A DNA stretch of 64,000 bases from Oegoconia quadripuncta. Taxonomy: Eukaryota > Arthropoda > Insecta > Lepidoptera > Autostichidae. The stretch's first letter is position 1. Every line of letters begins with the position of its first letter. Both the position numbers and the translations under genes were made by a program. A model generated the notes under the pieces. It made no database searches and had not been told where the DNA came from. It saw nothing but the letters and a program-made list of their open reading frames with translations. The stretch covers positions 17,485,124-17,549,123 of the forward strand of contig OX438741.1 in NCBI GenBank assembly GCA_949316235.1. Direction: 5' to 3'. Positions 11,869 through 25,900 of this stretch are shown piece by piece.

Positions 11869-12290
11869 TTATATTTTAAAGGCCAGACAGACCTGCACTA
11901 GCCACTGGAAGTGATCGTATATCTGTATTTTAATTTCTTCTTCAATTAAAGAGCTATGCTCTTGTCGGTGGAGTAACGACCATGTCTCTCTACTTTCCGC
12001 CCTCGTTTTAACCTCTTGGTACGACACGACATTCACCTTTTCTTTCACTTGGTCAAAGTAATTACGCCTAGGTCTTCCCCTTCCTCTCTTTCCTTCAATC
12101 TTTCCCTCAATTATGTTCTTCAAAAAAATATCGTGTCGTATCAAGTGACCTATCATCTTTCCTCTTCGGTTCTCAACTGTGGCTAACAGGCATCTCTTCT
12201 CCTTTACCATCACTAACACCTCTTCATTTGTCCTCTTCTCGGTCCAGCTTATTCCCTCCATGCGTCTCCAGCACCACATCTCGAATGCCT
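11869..12290 (-). pseudogene. RTE-type LINE, ORF C-terminus
   Basis: Open C-terminal fragment with MWCWRRMEGISWTEK, NEEVLVMVKEKRCLLATVE, RGKMIGHLIRHD and GKRGRGRPRRNYFDQ, wording typical of lepidopteran RTE-like LINE ends. The 5' part is missing. Confidence 0.8.
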
Positions 12291-12779
12291 CTGACCTTTC
12301 CTAAGGGAAAGGTTAGAGGCATTTTAAGTTAGCCATGTTATTTTATTTTATTTGTTTTTTTAATTATTCTATGAGCGCCTAACCTCCTACAAAGGTGCCA
12401 GCTGAAAATCAGCGCTGTGGCACAGAATTAATATACTATATGGTTTATGCCACAGCATTATGCTGAGCTGGAACCTATATCAGCTTGCATTACTATGTTT
12501 TAGTATTATTATCTCAAAATTTTCATGTACATGCCCATTGTAAGCTGAATAAATGTTTTCTTTCTTTCTTGTCTTTCTAGACATGTGCATAAATTCCCTT
12601 CGACCTAGTGGGAATTTTTTATGTTTTTTCCCTGATCTCCCTCTTCCCTAATGTCAAGTTATATTTATTTACCTAAAAAGGTACAAAGATATATTTACAG
12701 TCATCACAAAACCGATATAGATTTATCCGAACACCGTAGATCAATCAACAGAAACTCTTGACAAAGCGATTTGACGACC

Positions 12780-13006
12780 GATTGGTGTAGTGGATAGTGA
12801 CCCTGTCAGCGAAACCAACGGTTTCAGGTTCGAATCCCGCGACTGGTAAATGTATGTGTGATGAATATGAACATTTATTCCCGAGTCATGGATGTTTATA
12901 TAAATATTTATGTATTTTTATCCGTTATCTAGTATCCATAGTACAAGCTTGGACTAGATGATTGGTGGAAGTGTCCGAAATATTTATTTATTTATTATTT
13001 TTATTG
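12780..13006 (+). mobile_element. tRNA-headed SINE (GATTGGTGTAGTGG family)
   Basis: Full-length relative of 3995-4245, with AGGTTCGAATCCCGCGAC and the same 3' body. Confidence 0.85.
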
Positions 13007-13130
13007 GCTAACTTATAAAGTAAACGAAGTAATTATGTACCACTCCACACTATATAAAAGGACAAAATAAGCTAAAAAAAATCCGATCGGTATTTCTATA
13101 TATATAGATTTATATAGATATATATAGATT

Positions 13131-13392
13131 TAAGTACTCGGTTTGGTTGGTGGTAGGGCATTTTAAATGTCCGCCTGGCTAGCTACCACCATCTTATCTA
13201 AATCTGCCGCCAAGCAGCAATGTTAATAGCATTGTTGTGTTCCGGTTGTCAGAGATAAGATAGCCAGTCCCCCAAATGTGTTGGGGTTTCCGGGTCAGTA
13301 CGCTTCCACCTTCGACCTCATCTTCACTTAACATCAGGTGTGATTGAGGTCAAGTACCAACCCGTTGTGCATAAAAAAAAAAAAAAAAAAAA
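13131..13392 (+). mobile_element. SINE, same family, 5' truncated
   Basis: From GTACTCGGTTTGGTTGGTGG to a 20-nt A tract. It is preceded by a TATATAGAT repeat patch (13095-13125). Confidence 0.82.
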
Positions 13393-13394
13393 TA

Positions 13395-14040
13395 GAATTA
13401 CCGGCCGGATTTTTTGACGAGTCAATTACTTGTCGATCACTTTTCGTCCAATGTCTTGCTGTAATCGCCGGCATTAAAGTTTGAGCATCATCACTTGCTT
13501 AATATTACAGAACAAGAAGAGCTTGTTTTAGATTGAAATACCAAGAGAATCAATTGCCAAATCACTTGGCGTTTCACCGTTAAAGTTGCAATATATTATT
13601 TGGCAAGGTGAATGTAAGTTCCCGCCTAACCATTAACTATCTCATGCAATCGATACGAGCACCCAGGAAAGTATTGAAACATCAACAGACACGTCCTCAC
13701 TGACTGGTGAGGCATAGTCTAATGGCAATATTATGGGACACCGACTTCAATTGAACACAACCCGAAACACTCGTATTGACATCCCACTAGTGGTCACCCA
13801 TCCATGGACTGGCCGAGCCAGACATTGCTTAACTTTACTAATCGAAACGAACAACGAACGAGTGCTTTTATTGTATAGTTGTGTCATAAAGTACACATAT
13901 ATACACACAGATATACATACCCACACCCTAACTCATAGATAAATAGATAAATCGTTTATTTGTATCTCCAGTCACACACATACCATAAGTTCCAAAGCAA
14001 TTGGATAAACATATTTATAACAATTCATAAAAGTAACATC
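13395..14040. other. Nothing recognised
   Basis: AT-rich with CA-rich patches (13885-13935); no coding or repeat assignment. Confidence 0.4.
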
Positions 14041-14044
14041 AGGA

Positions 14045-14150
14045 TACACTAGAGTATGTGTGTGCTACAGCCGTACAAATGGGTCATAGCTCAGTGTGTA
14101 TAATTGCTCAGAGAGCAAAACACTGATTTTCAGTTATTAGGTACACACGA
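14045..14150 (+). repeat. CAGCTCAGTGTGTA...AAAACACTGATTTTCAG repeat
   Basis: Relatives at 12395-12590, 42360-42560 (reverse) and 51310-51390: LINE 3' ends of one kind, the last two near stretches of CA dinucleotides. Confidence 0.5.
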
Positions 14151-14367
14151 TATATCATTCATACACACACATTTCACCGAAAGTCAAGGACATGACTGTA
14201 TCTTTGTAACTACCGATATCTAGTTATTCTCATCGATCATTCTCAAACCACACACACACATATACTCACGCACACAAAACACGACATTGCGAAATTCATA
14301 CATACGACGATTATTTGACATTGATTGAATTATTTGACCAATTTTTAATTTGTAATATTACTTATTG

Positions 14368-14600
14368 ACTTTTTTTTTTTTATATATATGAGAGGGCGGC
14401 AAACGAGCATGCGGGTCACCTGATGGAAAGCAATCACCGCCGCCCATGGACACCCGCAACACCAAAAGGGTCACAGATGCGTTACCGGCCTTTGAGGAAG
14501 GTGTAGGCTCGTTTCTTGAAGGTTCCAATGTCGTACTCGTTCGGGAATACCGCTGCCGGAAGTCCGTTCCACAGGGTGGTCGTACGTGGTAAGACTAAAT
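14368..14600 (-). mobile_element. LINE 3' fragment (same family as 20865)
   Basis: Starts with a T tract and GAGAGGGCGGCAAACGAGCA, and ends GGTGGTCGTACGTGGTAAG. Confidence 0.8.
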
Positions 14601-15010
14601 TATTTATTATTACTTAGTTTGTCTCACTTTTCACTTCTGCCTCTAGATTGTATAATGATTATTATATAATAGTGACTTTCCACCTAATTATTTTTTTAAA
14701 AGAATGTAATGGAAAATGAGAATCTGTAATTGGCATGACTTTGGCTTATAAATTTTGTGTAATATTTTTTATAATGATGCTGTTGATTCTGTATTATCAA
14801 TAAAATAAAAATAAAATAACTACTTTTTATTTATTTTTTGTAATTATTTCTCATTTAAATTAAAAAACAGTTTGTTATGGAGGAGCGAGGCTTCCTGCCA
14901 CAGGTATTATATATGCTTACTAGGAATTCTCAACCTTATGAATTTAATGTGTAGGGTATGTAGGAAAAGAAATAAACATGTTGATTTTCATATAGTAGTT
15001 CTGTTTTATT

Positions 15011-15130
15011 TTGTCATCAGCCCACACTAGTTCACTACTAGACAAAGACCTCTCCCAATGCGGACCACAGACTTCGATTGCCGTCTTTACAGGCTTCCGT
15101 TCAAGGCAAGCACCATCTAACTGGGGTCGT
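15011..15130 (-). repeat. LINE 3' remnant upstream of OR-A
   Basis: CAAAGACCTCTCCCAATGCG and GCAAGCACCATCTAACTGGG are typical words of lepidopteran LINE 3' regions. Confidence 0.5.
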
Positions 15131-15174
15131 CCCACTAATAAACCGACAACAGACCCCTTCAATTTTAGACCCAT

Positions 15175-15350
15175 ACTAGCTTTCCCCCTGCGACTTCGTC
15201 CGCGTGGAAAATTTCATCAAAATTTGCCTATATGTTAATCAAGGTCCTAATCTGTCTACCAACCAGTCTGATCTGTCATCCAAATCCGTCCAGCCGTTTA
15301 GGCGTGAAGAGGTAACAAACATACATAGGTACAGAAATACAAACTTTTAT
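15175..15350 (+). repeat. CTAGCTTTCCG...AATATTAG repeat upstream of OR-A
   Basis: ACTAGCTTTCCCCCTGCGAC and CGTCCAGCCGTTTAGGCG. Confidence 0.65.
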
Positions 15351-15781
15351 ATATGCAATCCAATGTATGTGTCAAGATCTTACAGCATGTTTTTTTGAAG
15401 ATTGGTACGGGAGGCAATAAGAGTATTCTGGGACTTGTCCAAGCCCTTTGATGGCGCTCTTCACAACATTTGAATCAACATATTACGTCAGAACCGTTTC
15501 GTCGACGCTCCAGTTCTGGAGAACTGGTGAATCCCAGGGTGGACTACGAGGAATTCGATTCCGACTAATTCCCACCCCTTGAAATAAATGAAAGGGTTTG
15601 GCCTGATTACAGACATGAAGATTACATAACCAAAGTAATTGTTCATAATTATTCTGAAACCAGTTTTAATCACAATGTGAAAGCTACAATTCAGGTAATT
15701 AAATTTGGCCTTCTAATGGAACAGATCTAAGTAACAGCTTTGTAATTTGACGTTCAATCAACGTCGGAGTACCAAGCTGCA

Positions 15782-16268
15782 ATGGCAGATGACATAACAC
15801 AACGGAATAAATCTAAACACTACTATAATTTGGTCAGTAAGTTGGCATATTTGTTCGGTGCACCAAACTATTATTACGAGGAAATTGATTTACCAAAATT
15901 CGTCGTGACCATTCACGACACCCTGTCAAGATTCGTAGACATTACTTTATACATATTCTTCGCATCACAATGGACAGCGTTTTTCACACAAAAGAATCTG
16001 AACGAGAAGCAAAAAGGAGATTTAAATTTGTTTGCGATAGCACAGCCAATTGTGTACTCCTTCGGGCCAATAGTTGCATTCCACAAAGAGAAAGTGAAGG
16101 ACTTGTCATTCACTTTGGCGATAAAATTAAAGGAGCATTACAATGACTTCGATATTGAAACCCGTATGGTAAAACAGGCCAAGTTCTATTTCTTTTTCTA
16201 CTCGGTTTTCATGTTTTCAGCTGTGATACTTTACGGTATTGATGGCATAACCCAAGTCTTTGCATCAG
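15782..16268 (+). CDS. OR-A exon 1
   Basis: 487 nt: 162 codons plus one base. The donor is TCAG|GTACAG. It encodes the N-terminus and the first hydrophobic spans, including NLNEKQK and ILYGIDGI, both also present in OR-B. Confidence 0.92.
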
Positions 16269-19200
16269 GTACAGTTATTTTTCAAATCCAATAACATTCC
16301 TTTGCATTAGGTCCTTACCTATGAAATTGGCGTTTTGTATGAAGAATTTCATTAAGACTGTTTTCTCCGTACAAACATTTTTGTTTTTTTTTTTGGGAAC
16401 GGCAAATCCAAATTTAGCTAAACTTTGTGTGTATTATCGGATAACATTAAGTTTAGTATTAGCAGCGTTAATTTTTATAAGTAACCGGTTTATAAAAGTT
16501 TCAGCGAATCTAAGAAATGATTATGGGAAGCACATGAAAGAGCTCTGTTGAATTTTTTTTTATTATGTGATTTAGCCCAGAAATTAAAATATATTTCATG
16601 TGAAACCTTGAAATAATATTCCATTTTCCAAAAAAAAAAACAAATTTGGATATAGCTTTGAAAATCGCAGGAACTTGTACATATGATTAACGAAGAAAAA
16701 AAACTCCAATTTCACAGGTAAAGACCCAATATGACATATTTAAGATATATAAGAAGTTTATTCAGTCCTTCAGACAGTATGTGAACTTTTTGGTAACATT
16801 AAAAAAAAAATTAGAATATGATTTTCTCAAAAACTATCAAGTTTCGCGGAACATACATGGGGGCCTATCAGATAGTCCATGGAGGCCTCTATCGATAATT
16901 TTCGTTTGATCCATAAGAAAAGCGACACCGTGTATATTCAAAAGGAACTTAATGCTGGCAATGTCAGTCTCCAGGTGACGATAGATGACGTATGACTATC
17001 CATTTCCATTACAGATAAAACCTTCGTGACGATAGTTACTGGCTGGCCAGACATCGATGATAAGACTCAAATTGCCGGCATTACTAGGGTGCTCATCTAC
17101 ATATTTTGGTGGGTTTACTTAATCCGTATGACCTCAGGATACATTGTTGTGGTTCCGTTGACAATCTGTCTGAGTCATCAATACATGAATCTGTGCAGCT
17201 ACTTCTACAGCCTTAACAATATCTTCGATGAGATGATAAGCCATGAAGAGAAAGAGAGAAAGTATGAGGACGCGGTTAAATTGGGGATAAGTCTACATTC
17301 AGAGACTTTACGGTACGTAAACCTTTTTTACCCTACCTGTTTTTCTACTTACAAATGTCCCATAGCTGTGGGTTGTCTGGAAGAGACCGCCTAATTGTAT
17401 TGTATTGTTATCATCAAAAATTATTGTAAATTATTTTGCGCAATAAAGAGTATTTGTATTGTATTGTATTGTATTGTATTGTATTGTATTGTATTGTATT
17501 GTATTGTATTGCATTGCATTGTATTGTATTGTATTGTATTGTATTGTATTGTATTGTATTGTATTGTATTGTATTGTATTGTATTGTATTGTATTGTATT
17601 GTATTGTATTGTATTGTATTGTATTGTATTGTATTGTATTGTATTGTATTGTATTGTATTGTATTGTATTGCATTGTATTGTATTGCATTGTATTGCATT
17701 GTATTGCATTGTATTGCATTGTATTGCATTGTATTGCATTGTATTGCATTGCATTGCATTGCATTGCATTGCATTGTATTGTATTGTGTTGTAAAAAGCA
17801 TAGAACCAACCCGTCTCTTCCCATTGGTTTCGTGAAAGGCGACTATGGGACTTTCCACCAAAAAACATCTATAGACTTACTCGTGTGCATTTCGATAGGT
17901 GAACCGTGGATGCTGTTTCAAGCATTTTTTAATGTTTGGATCACCCAAACGCTAATGTTTGGGATATCTCTGACCACCCCGTTTGGGATAAAGGTCGTGC
18001 CGTTATGTACGTGCATATTTATTTATCAAGTATTGACTGTCGATTAAATACACTCTGCATCGGCCTCCAATCTCAATATCCTACAGGAAAAAACCTCTCA
18101 GATGCACCACTGTACAAAATGATAGTAGAGGTGCATAAATAATATAAATATAAATAGAAATGTCTCTGCACATACACACAGCGCCATCTAGTTTCACACT
18201 AAGCAACTAGGCTTGTATTATAGATACCAGATGGTTGATAAACTAAACAAATACATTTATTTTGTAAATAAATACATATATAAATGAAAAACATCCATAA
18301 CTCGGGAACATATATCTGTATTCATCATACAAACATATGCCCCTAGCGGGATTCGAACCCGCGACCTTTTGGTATAGCAGCAGAGTTTCTACCCACTACA
18401 CCAAACAGGTCGTCATGCATGATATATTAAAAATGAATACTGTGCAGCAGGAGATAAAGCTGTATGTCGAACGCTATAAAACCAGACTAGACATGCAGAC
18501 ATCCAAATCCTTTGGTTGTGCCGCAGACAAAGCATAGTCACCAAAGAGGGCTTAAGAGACTGGCAATTAGTGACCTGTGCAAATGACTGCTGTTTTTTTT
18601 TTTTTTTTTTTATGCAGAGCCAGCTACCACCAACAAAACCGAGTACTTAAACATGTACCCCGCTGGGGATCGAACCCGCGACCTCCGAATCGTAAACCCA
18701 ACGTTGTTTACATTAGGCCACGGAGGCGGTTAAAGAGGCTGAGAGGCTGTTCTGAGGAAGAGGTTTTCTCTCTGGAGACAACGCTCCCCAACGCCATTTC
18801 TCTCACACATCTGTTTATAGTTTCACAACTGGACGCAGATTGCAGCAGAGAAAAACAAAGATTAAATACAACGCTTCTTTCATAAGTAAAATTAACACTT
18901 GAATATAGTTACTTTTTCCAACTAAACCGCCTCCGTGGCTCAATGTAAACAACATTGGGTTTACGTTTTGGAGGTCGCGGGTTGGATCCCCAGCGGGGTA
19001 CATGTTTAGTACTCGGTTTGGTTGGTGATAGGGCATATTAAATGTCCGCCTGGCTAGCTACCACCATCTTATCTAAATCTGCCGCCAAACAGCAATGTTA
19101 ATAGCATTGTTGTGTTCCGGTTGTCAGAGATAAGATAGCCAGTCCCCCAAATGTATTGGGGGTTTTCCGGGTCAGTACGCTTCCACCTTCGACCTCATCT

Positions 19201-22200
19201 TCACTTAACATCAGGTGTGATTGAGGTCAAGTACGAACCCGTCGTGCATAAAAAAAAAAAAAAAAACTTTTTCCAACTAATTCAATGAGCTCACTAAAAC
19301 TGCTGTAAACTCGATCCAGAGCTTGAACCTTCAATACCAGAAGAAATTTTCTGACCCTTCATTTTCAGATGTACAAGACTGATTCAAGCTATATGCGACA
19401 TAGTGTATGGCGCGCAAATCATAGTCAATATTTTTGGACTTATCATGCTGCTGACACAAATGCTGGTAAGTAGTTTATTAGATTATTTTAGCTTCACCTG
19501 CGTGGGTAACTTTATCGCGAAAATTTGTTTACCCCGTGAGAACTACTGACTTTATCAGGATAAAAATACGATCTTAATCCAGGGTATGTTCTACCTATAT
19601 ACCAAATTTCATCCAAATCCGTTCACCCGTTTCGCCGTGATTGAGCTACAAACAAACAAATAAACAAACGAACACACATCCAAACTTTCGCATTCATAAT
19701 ATTAGTTAGATTAGACTGAATATCGCGGAGCGGTCTATGTCCATGCTTGCTTATCATCCAGATAGACAGAAATGTTATAATAGCCTTTTGTAAATAATGC
19801 CCGTTCTATGATGGTTTTTTAATTTACGTAAAGGCAAATAATTGTGAATGTCACCTGGAACCTTATTATAAAAGCGACATTGCCCCTTAAATTACTTATT
19901 GACATTATGTGCCTCTATATTTCTTAAACGATTCTAGATCTTTTCTTACATACATTAAGTTTTCGTAAACATATTGCGATGTTAAGAGACACTCTGGAAC
20001 CCCATCTGTAAATAGCCCGAACCTCTCGTTTCTCCAAAACAAAAATACAATTTATATCCGCTATTTAATCTGTAGTTTCAATTATACCAAAGGACAAGGA
20101 CCTTTACAACTTGTATATATTGTCTATGTCAAATAACTTGTCACCACCCACAGTAAAAGTGAGTTGATTCAATTCTTTTTGCTTTTCTGAAACCAAACTC
20201 TAACTAAAATCATTTATTCCTTTCCATATGTTTTGTTTTGATGACATTATAGTGTACTGTATCAATAAGGACCTTGTGAAGGCACAGCAACATGAGAGAG
20301 TAGCATGCACTAATTTAAATAATTACATTAAATTCTTAATACATTATTTACCAGCTAAATATTTAACCTATTATATTATCATATGTATTTTTACCATTGT
20401 ATTCCAATTATATTATTATTTTTCTTTTAAATTATTTATATTGTATTATTATTTATTTATGTCATTTATTTATATTATTTCATCTCTAAAAATTTCGGTC
20501 ATGTATTCATTTATTGTGTAATAGCATTTTTTAATTAATAGTTGTTTTAATAATTGTATGAATTTCTTATCTTTCGCTTCGTTATTTATGTAATTAGGTA
20601 GCTTATTGAATATTCTAGATGACATTGATAGTGTGCCGGACGAATGCATTTTTAGGTTAGCCTTTGGTGGAACCAATAGATTTTTTCTCTTAGTGAACCC
20701 TCAGACACTTGAGATATAATCTATATTATAGAATCCAATGCGCACTCCAACAAAAATGCTGACCATAGCGCTTACTGCCGTATGCATGCTGACGGTCACC
20801 GGTTGTCTCATGTGGAGCGCTGGTGACATCACCGTCAAGGCAAGTTTCCGTATTATAATATATATATTTTTTTATATATGAGAGGGCGGCAAACGAGCAT
20901 GCGGGTCACCTGATGGAAAGCAATCACCACCGCCCATGGACACCCTTTTGGTGTTGCCAAAAGGGTCACAGATGCGTTGCCGGCCTTTGAGGAAGGTGTA
21001 GGCTCGTTTCTTGAAGGTTCCAATGTCGTACTCGTTCGGGAATACCGCTGCAGGAAGTCCGTTCCACAGGGTGGTCGTACGTGGTAAGAAGTTTCTTGAG
21101 AAACGTACAGTGGTAGACTTCCACTCATCCAGGTGATGTGGATGGAAATTTAATTTTCGGCGAGAAGTGTATCGGTTAAATTGAGCAGCGGGTATTAGCT
21201 CGAACAGTTCTTCAGAACACTCCCCATGAAATATGCGATAGAGAATGCAAAGGGACGCGACGTCTCGTCGCAACGCCAGGGGATCCAGTCGGTCAGTGAG
21301 ACTCTCTTGGCCGACTCTCTCTTCGGACTGCGCGACGTTGCACGCGGTCAAAAGGAAGAAGCTGGTACTGAGGTGCCCCAGCCCATAGGTGAGAACAATA
21401 CTCCACGTGCGGCCGAACTTGCGCCTTATAAAGTAGGAGGCGGTGAGGCCTTATAATAAAAACAATTTATTCACAAAAAAATGTATTTACTTTAAACTAA
21501 AATTACATGACTTAAAAATACAATGCTACAACCAAGGTGGAATATGTTATACAAAAGTACATTATTTATTTTACATAATTTATTGTTAGAGGCCTTTGAG
21601 ATATGGTGGTGGAGGCGAGTGGAGAGAATAAGGTCTACAGAGAAAAGTATAAAGGAAGAGGTGTTAATGATGATAAAGGAGAAGAGATGCCTGTTGGTCA
21701 CAGTTGAGAACCGAAGAGGAAACATGATCGGTTCTTTGAAGAACATAATTTGAGGAAAAGATTGAAGGAAAAAGAGCAAGGGGAAGACCTGGGTGCAATT
21801 ATTTTGACCAACTGAAAGAAAACGTGAATGTCCTGTCGTACCGAGAGGTTTAATCGAGGGCGAAGGCAGAGAGACGTGATCATTACTCCACCGACAAGAG
21901 CATAGCTCTTAAATTGAAGAAGAATAAAACATTGTGAAGTATTTTATTTGTGAAGCGTTATACATAAAATCAGGTCATAATTTTATTATATAGAACAATA
22001 CTCCGGTCATGGACTCAACTTAAAACCAGTTGAAAAGGGATAGATAAATTGGCATTTTACCAGCGAGAGGAGGATGTTAAGAATTCTCTATAAATATGGA
22101 CTTAATATGTAATAACCAACGTTGGTGCCTGCCTCCTCAGCAAGTTTACACTGTGTTTCAGAGCAGTGTCTTCTCCGATGAGTGCACAAATTGTACAATA

Positions 22201-22904
22201 GCAGGTTTAGTGTAAATGTTCCCGGAAAATATGAAATAATGAAAGATATTTAACAGAACGTGATTTGTATTTCAGCGTTTGTGTGTGTATGTAAACTTAA
22301 TTCTTTACATACATAATATGCTCACGATGCTAACATACTACTTTTGCTTCTTCCACTCTCATCAAATGCTTCATACGCACTCGTCGCTTAGTAGTTGACC
22401 GCACCTGACCTTTTGTGAGTACGTCAGTCACTGACGTACGTCTTTCTAGGTCCACCTTTACCGTCCCTTCCATTCACGCTTTCGTTATTCTCCTTAATTC
22501 CTTATCGTCAAATAATACAGTCATTAATAAAAGGTCATTGGTGTGATAGTTTGGGATTAAGTGGAACTTTATTTTCACCAGGCATCTTTCCTCGCGACTG
22601 CCATGTTCCATTCGGGCTGGAAACATTGCGAGGGACAAACCTTAAGACGCGTCCGATCACTGCTGATCATCTCCATGTGTCAGAGTCAGGTAAACAATAA
22701 ATGCATTCTAAATACGTGAAGAATCCTCGGCAATATAATCATGAGCACGCTTAATTTTTTATCAATGTCCGCTATAATTTTTTTGGGGAAAATTCGGTAA
22801 TGTACGATTGTTGGGAGAAGATAAACAGCAGCTGTGGTCTGATCGAGGGTTTATTGTTGGAATGTTGCACCGATTGGAAGAGAGCAAAACTGGCCGCGCG
22901 CCAG

Positions 22905-22935
<31 letters not shown>

Positions 22936-25900
22936 ACCTCTTTGCACACTTAGTTGATCAAGCCACGATCCCGTACCTTGCTGACTCCGCCTTTAGCACC
23001 GAATAACTTAAATCCAGTTGCGTGTTTCTCGGGCGGAATGGCAACGTCGCCTTCTATTAGGCGATGTTGCCACATGTATTCGTCGATAGTCTCGATACTC
23101 GAAATATTTTTTTTCCACAATTTCATGCAATAGTGGATCCGTAACGGCTAAATTTTTTAAACGCACGAAGACTTTTTGGCTCTGATTTGTATTTCAAAAA
23201 TCAATTACTTCTGTTGATCCATTTATATACTCACACTTTCACTAATACTTATTTTGATCCGAATAGGTACCGATACCGTAACTTTTACCTACCGTAAATT
23301 TCATGCAATAGTGGATCCGAAACGGCTAAATTTTTTAAACGCACGAAGACTTTTTGGCTCTGATTTGTATTTCAAAAATCAATTACTTGTGTTGATCCAT
23401 TTATATACTCGTACTTCCAGTAATACTTATTTTGATCCGAATAGGTACCGATGCCGTAACGGTCGATCAATTATTATACCTAGTCTGGATATTTTATATT
23501 CGCAATTCTCCATACATTGTAAGATCCGCCTAGGTTGTAACGTTGGAGGCACGGGGGAGCACCGTACACCGCACTCCGCGCCCTTTAGACCTTTGCGCAA
23601 AATTTCCTTTGAATTAAAGACAATTTCAAAAATTCAAAAAATTCAAAATATGTATTTATTTTCATTCAAGTATAACAATCTTGTACACAATTGTGAGAGT
23701 ATCCTGTTAAGCTTCTTAAAACTTGTGTTAGGATACTCTGCTCTTCATTCTTGTACATTTTACATAAGATTTTTACTTAATGCTTAATTGAAATTGAAAA
23801 CCTGGATTAGTTGCTTATGTGAGTTGTAAATATAATATGAGAGGTTACTTGGTCAGATATGTGTTGGTGTGCGTGCGTGTATGTATTTATGTATGTGTGT
23901 GTGTGTTTATGTATGTGTATTTGTGTATGTATGTGTGTGTGTGTGTGTTTAAGTATGTATGTGTATTTATGTATAGTATTTTATTTTAAAGTTATAAGTG
24001 AGTAAGGAATTGCATAAGATACAAAAAGTAAAGGATAAAATTTCTGAATTTGGCTATCTGCAGAGATAAATTAGTTTTTCTGTAAAGGGTAGGTACTAGA
24101 TGGTGTCTGCACATGCCATACGGATGAGGTATTATGTGGGGCGATCCGGGAAGAACAAATAAAAGGATGTGTTCATTGCGAAGTTAGTGTAATAATCAAC
24201 CACGTGTTTACATAGGTAGTCTTATTTATTAATTAATGTAACATACGTCACAGCTACCGAACTTACACACACTAAAACATACGTTGCGCCGACTGGCATT
24301 TAACGTGACCCATTTACATTTCCTTTTGCGAGTTTTAAATTATATTATTTATGTATTTATCACAATACTTCACCTCCCCCGAAAATCTATAGGGTTCACC
24401 CCCTTCGCAAGGAAAAAAAATGTTTCACATTTTTACATTTTTTTTTTGAATATTGTCTTAACCTACAAGTATTCTTAAATTAGAAATTTCAGAAATTGAA
24501 AAAAAAAATATCAAAATGAATCATAAAATAACTTAGTATTATTCTTATGCGTTACATATTCCTTATTATTCTTAAATATCTTAACATTAGGGCACATATC
24601 TTTTATGACCTTATATGGTCCAGTGTAAATGCATTCTAGCTTATTACCTACTTGATTTTTTAATAATACCAAATCTCCAGTATCATATTTAATGGGATTT
24701 GTATGCTTATCATACTTTAATTTTCTAATTGATTTATTACATAAAAGATTACTTCTAGCGTCACTTAAGGCTTTTTGCAACCTGAACTTAAGCTCTTTTG
24801 GATAACTGTCGTAATTATAATATGGTTCTACTGAACTTTGTAAATTACTAGGCAACTGACATAATTTACCGAATACTAATTCATATGGAGTATATTTTGT
24901 CTGCGTGTGTTCCGTTGTATTAAACGAAAAACACCAATACGGAACCCAACTGCTCCAATTTGATTTGTTATTAGTGCACTGGATTCTAAGGTAAGCAGTT
25001 AAATGCTTATGAGTGTTTTCTAGCGCGCCTATCGTCTCATGATGATATGCCGTAGATTGTAATTTTTTAACTCCTAATAAATTGCAAATTTCAGTCATAA
25101 CTGAGGAAAGAAATTCAGTTCCCTGATCAGTAACGATTTCTTTTGGAATGCCGTACCTTAAAATAAAATTATTTACAAAACTTCTTGCTACAGACTCCGT
25201 ATCTTTTCTCTCTAAGGGATACGCTTCTACGAATTTTGTTAAATCACATTGTAATGTTAAAATGTATCTATAATTAAAATCATCTATCTCTAAAGGACCC
25301 ATTATATCTAGACTAATTCGTTCGAAAGCTGAACTCGCAGTTGTTGTAACTGTTAAAGGTTCCTTAATATATTTATTCGTGAACTTATTAAATTGACATA
25401 ACTTGCATTTCTTAACATATTTAATGACGTCATTAGTGATTCCTGGCCAGAAATAGTGTCTCTTAATATTGTTTAGCATCCTATTAACCCCTGCATGTCC
25501 GCTAGTGGGTAACAGATGAAAGTCATTTAGAATTATTTTTCTTTCGTCTTTATCATTGATACGTAAAACATCTTTAGTAATCATCAGTCGCGGTTTATCT
25601 AACATTAACTTCTTAATTGTACTTGCAAGTAACTTAATATGTCTTTCATTAACCTTATTCTTCACAATAAGTAATTCTGATATATTTAATTTTCTACATA
25701 ATTCTCTTAAATCCCTCGCTAACACCTCCGGGGTAGATAACGATCGGGTATTTAAGTAAATAGCTGACCGCGATGGAACATATGAACAGTTTCCTACTGT
25801 TGACTCTACTTTTTCGTCTTTCTTTAATTTTAATGAATGACTGAAAATTATTTCTACTACATCTTGTGGTGGCTTGAGAATTTCCACAGTCATGGGGTGA

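Noticed and set aside
16321..16551. 76-codon hydrophobic ORF after OR-A exon 1, resembling an alternative receptor exon
   Set aside because: It lies wholly in the MITE that recurs at 50296-50657, where the frame is not kept.
17395..18047. Five long open stretches on both strands (up to 203 codons) of repeating Tyr-Cys-Ile-Val-Leu or Asn-Thr-Ile-Gln-Tyr
   Set aside because: They are translations of the (TTGTA)n array: a five-base unit without stops stays open in several frames. Not genes.
20470..20676. 68-codon minus-strand ORF next to OR-A exon 4 as a possible gene
   Set aside because: Its wording ([20 protein letters not shown]) is that of a LINE C-terminus.
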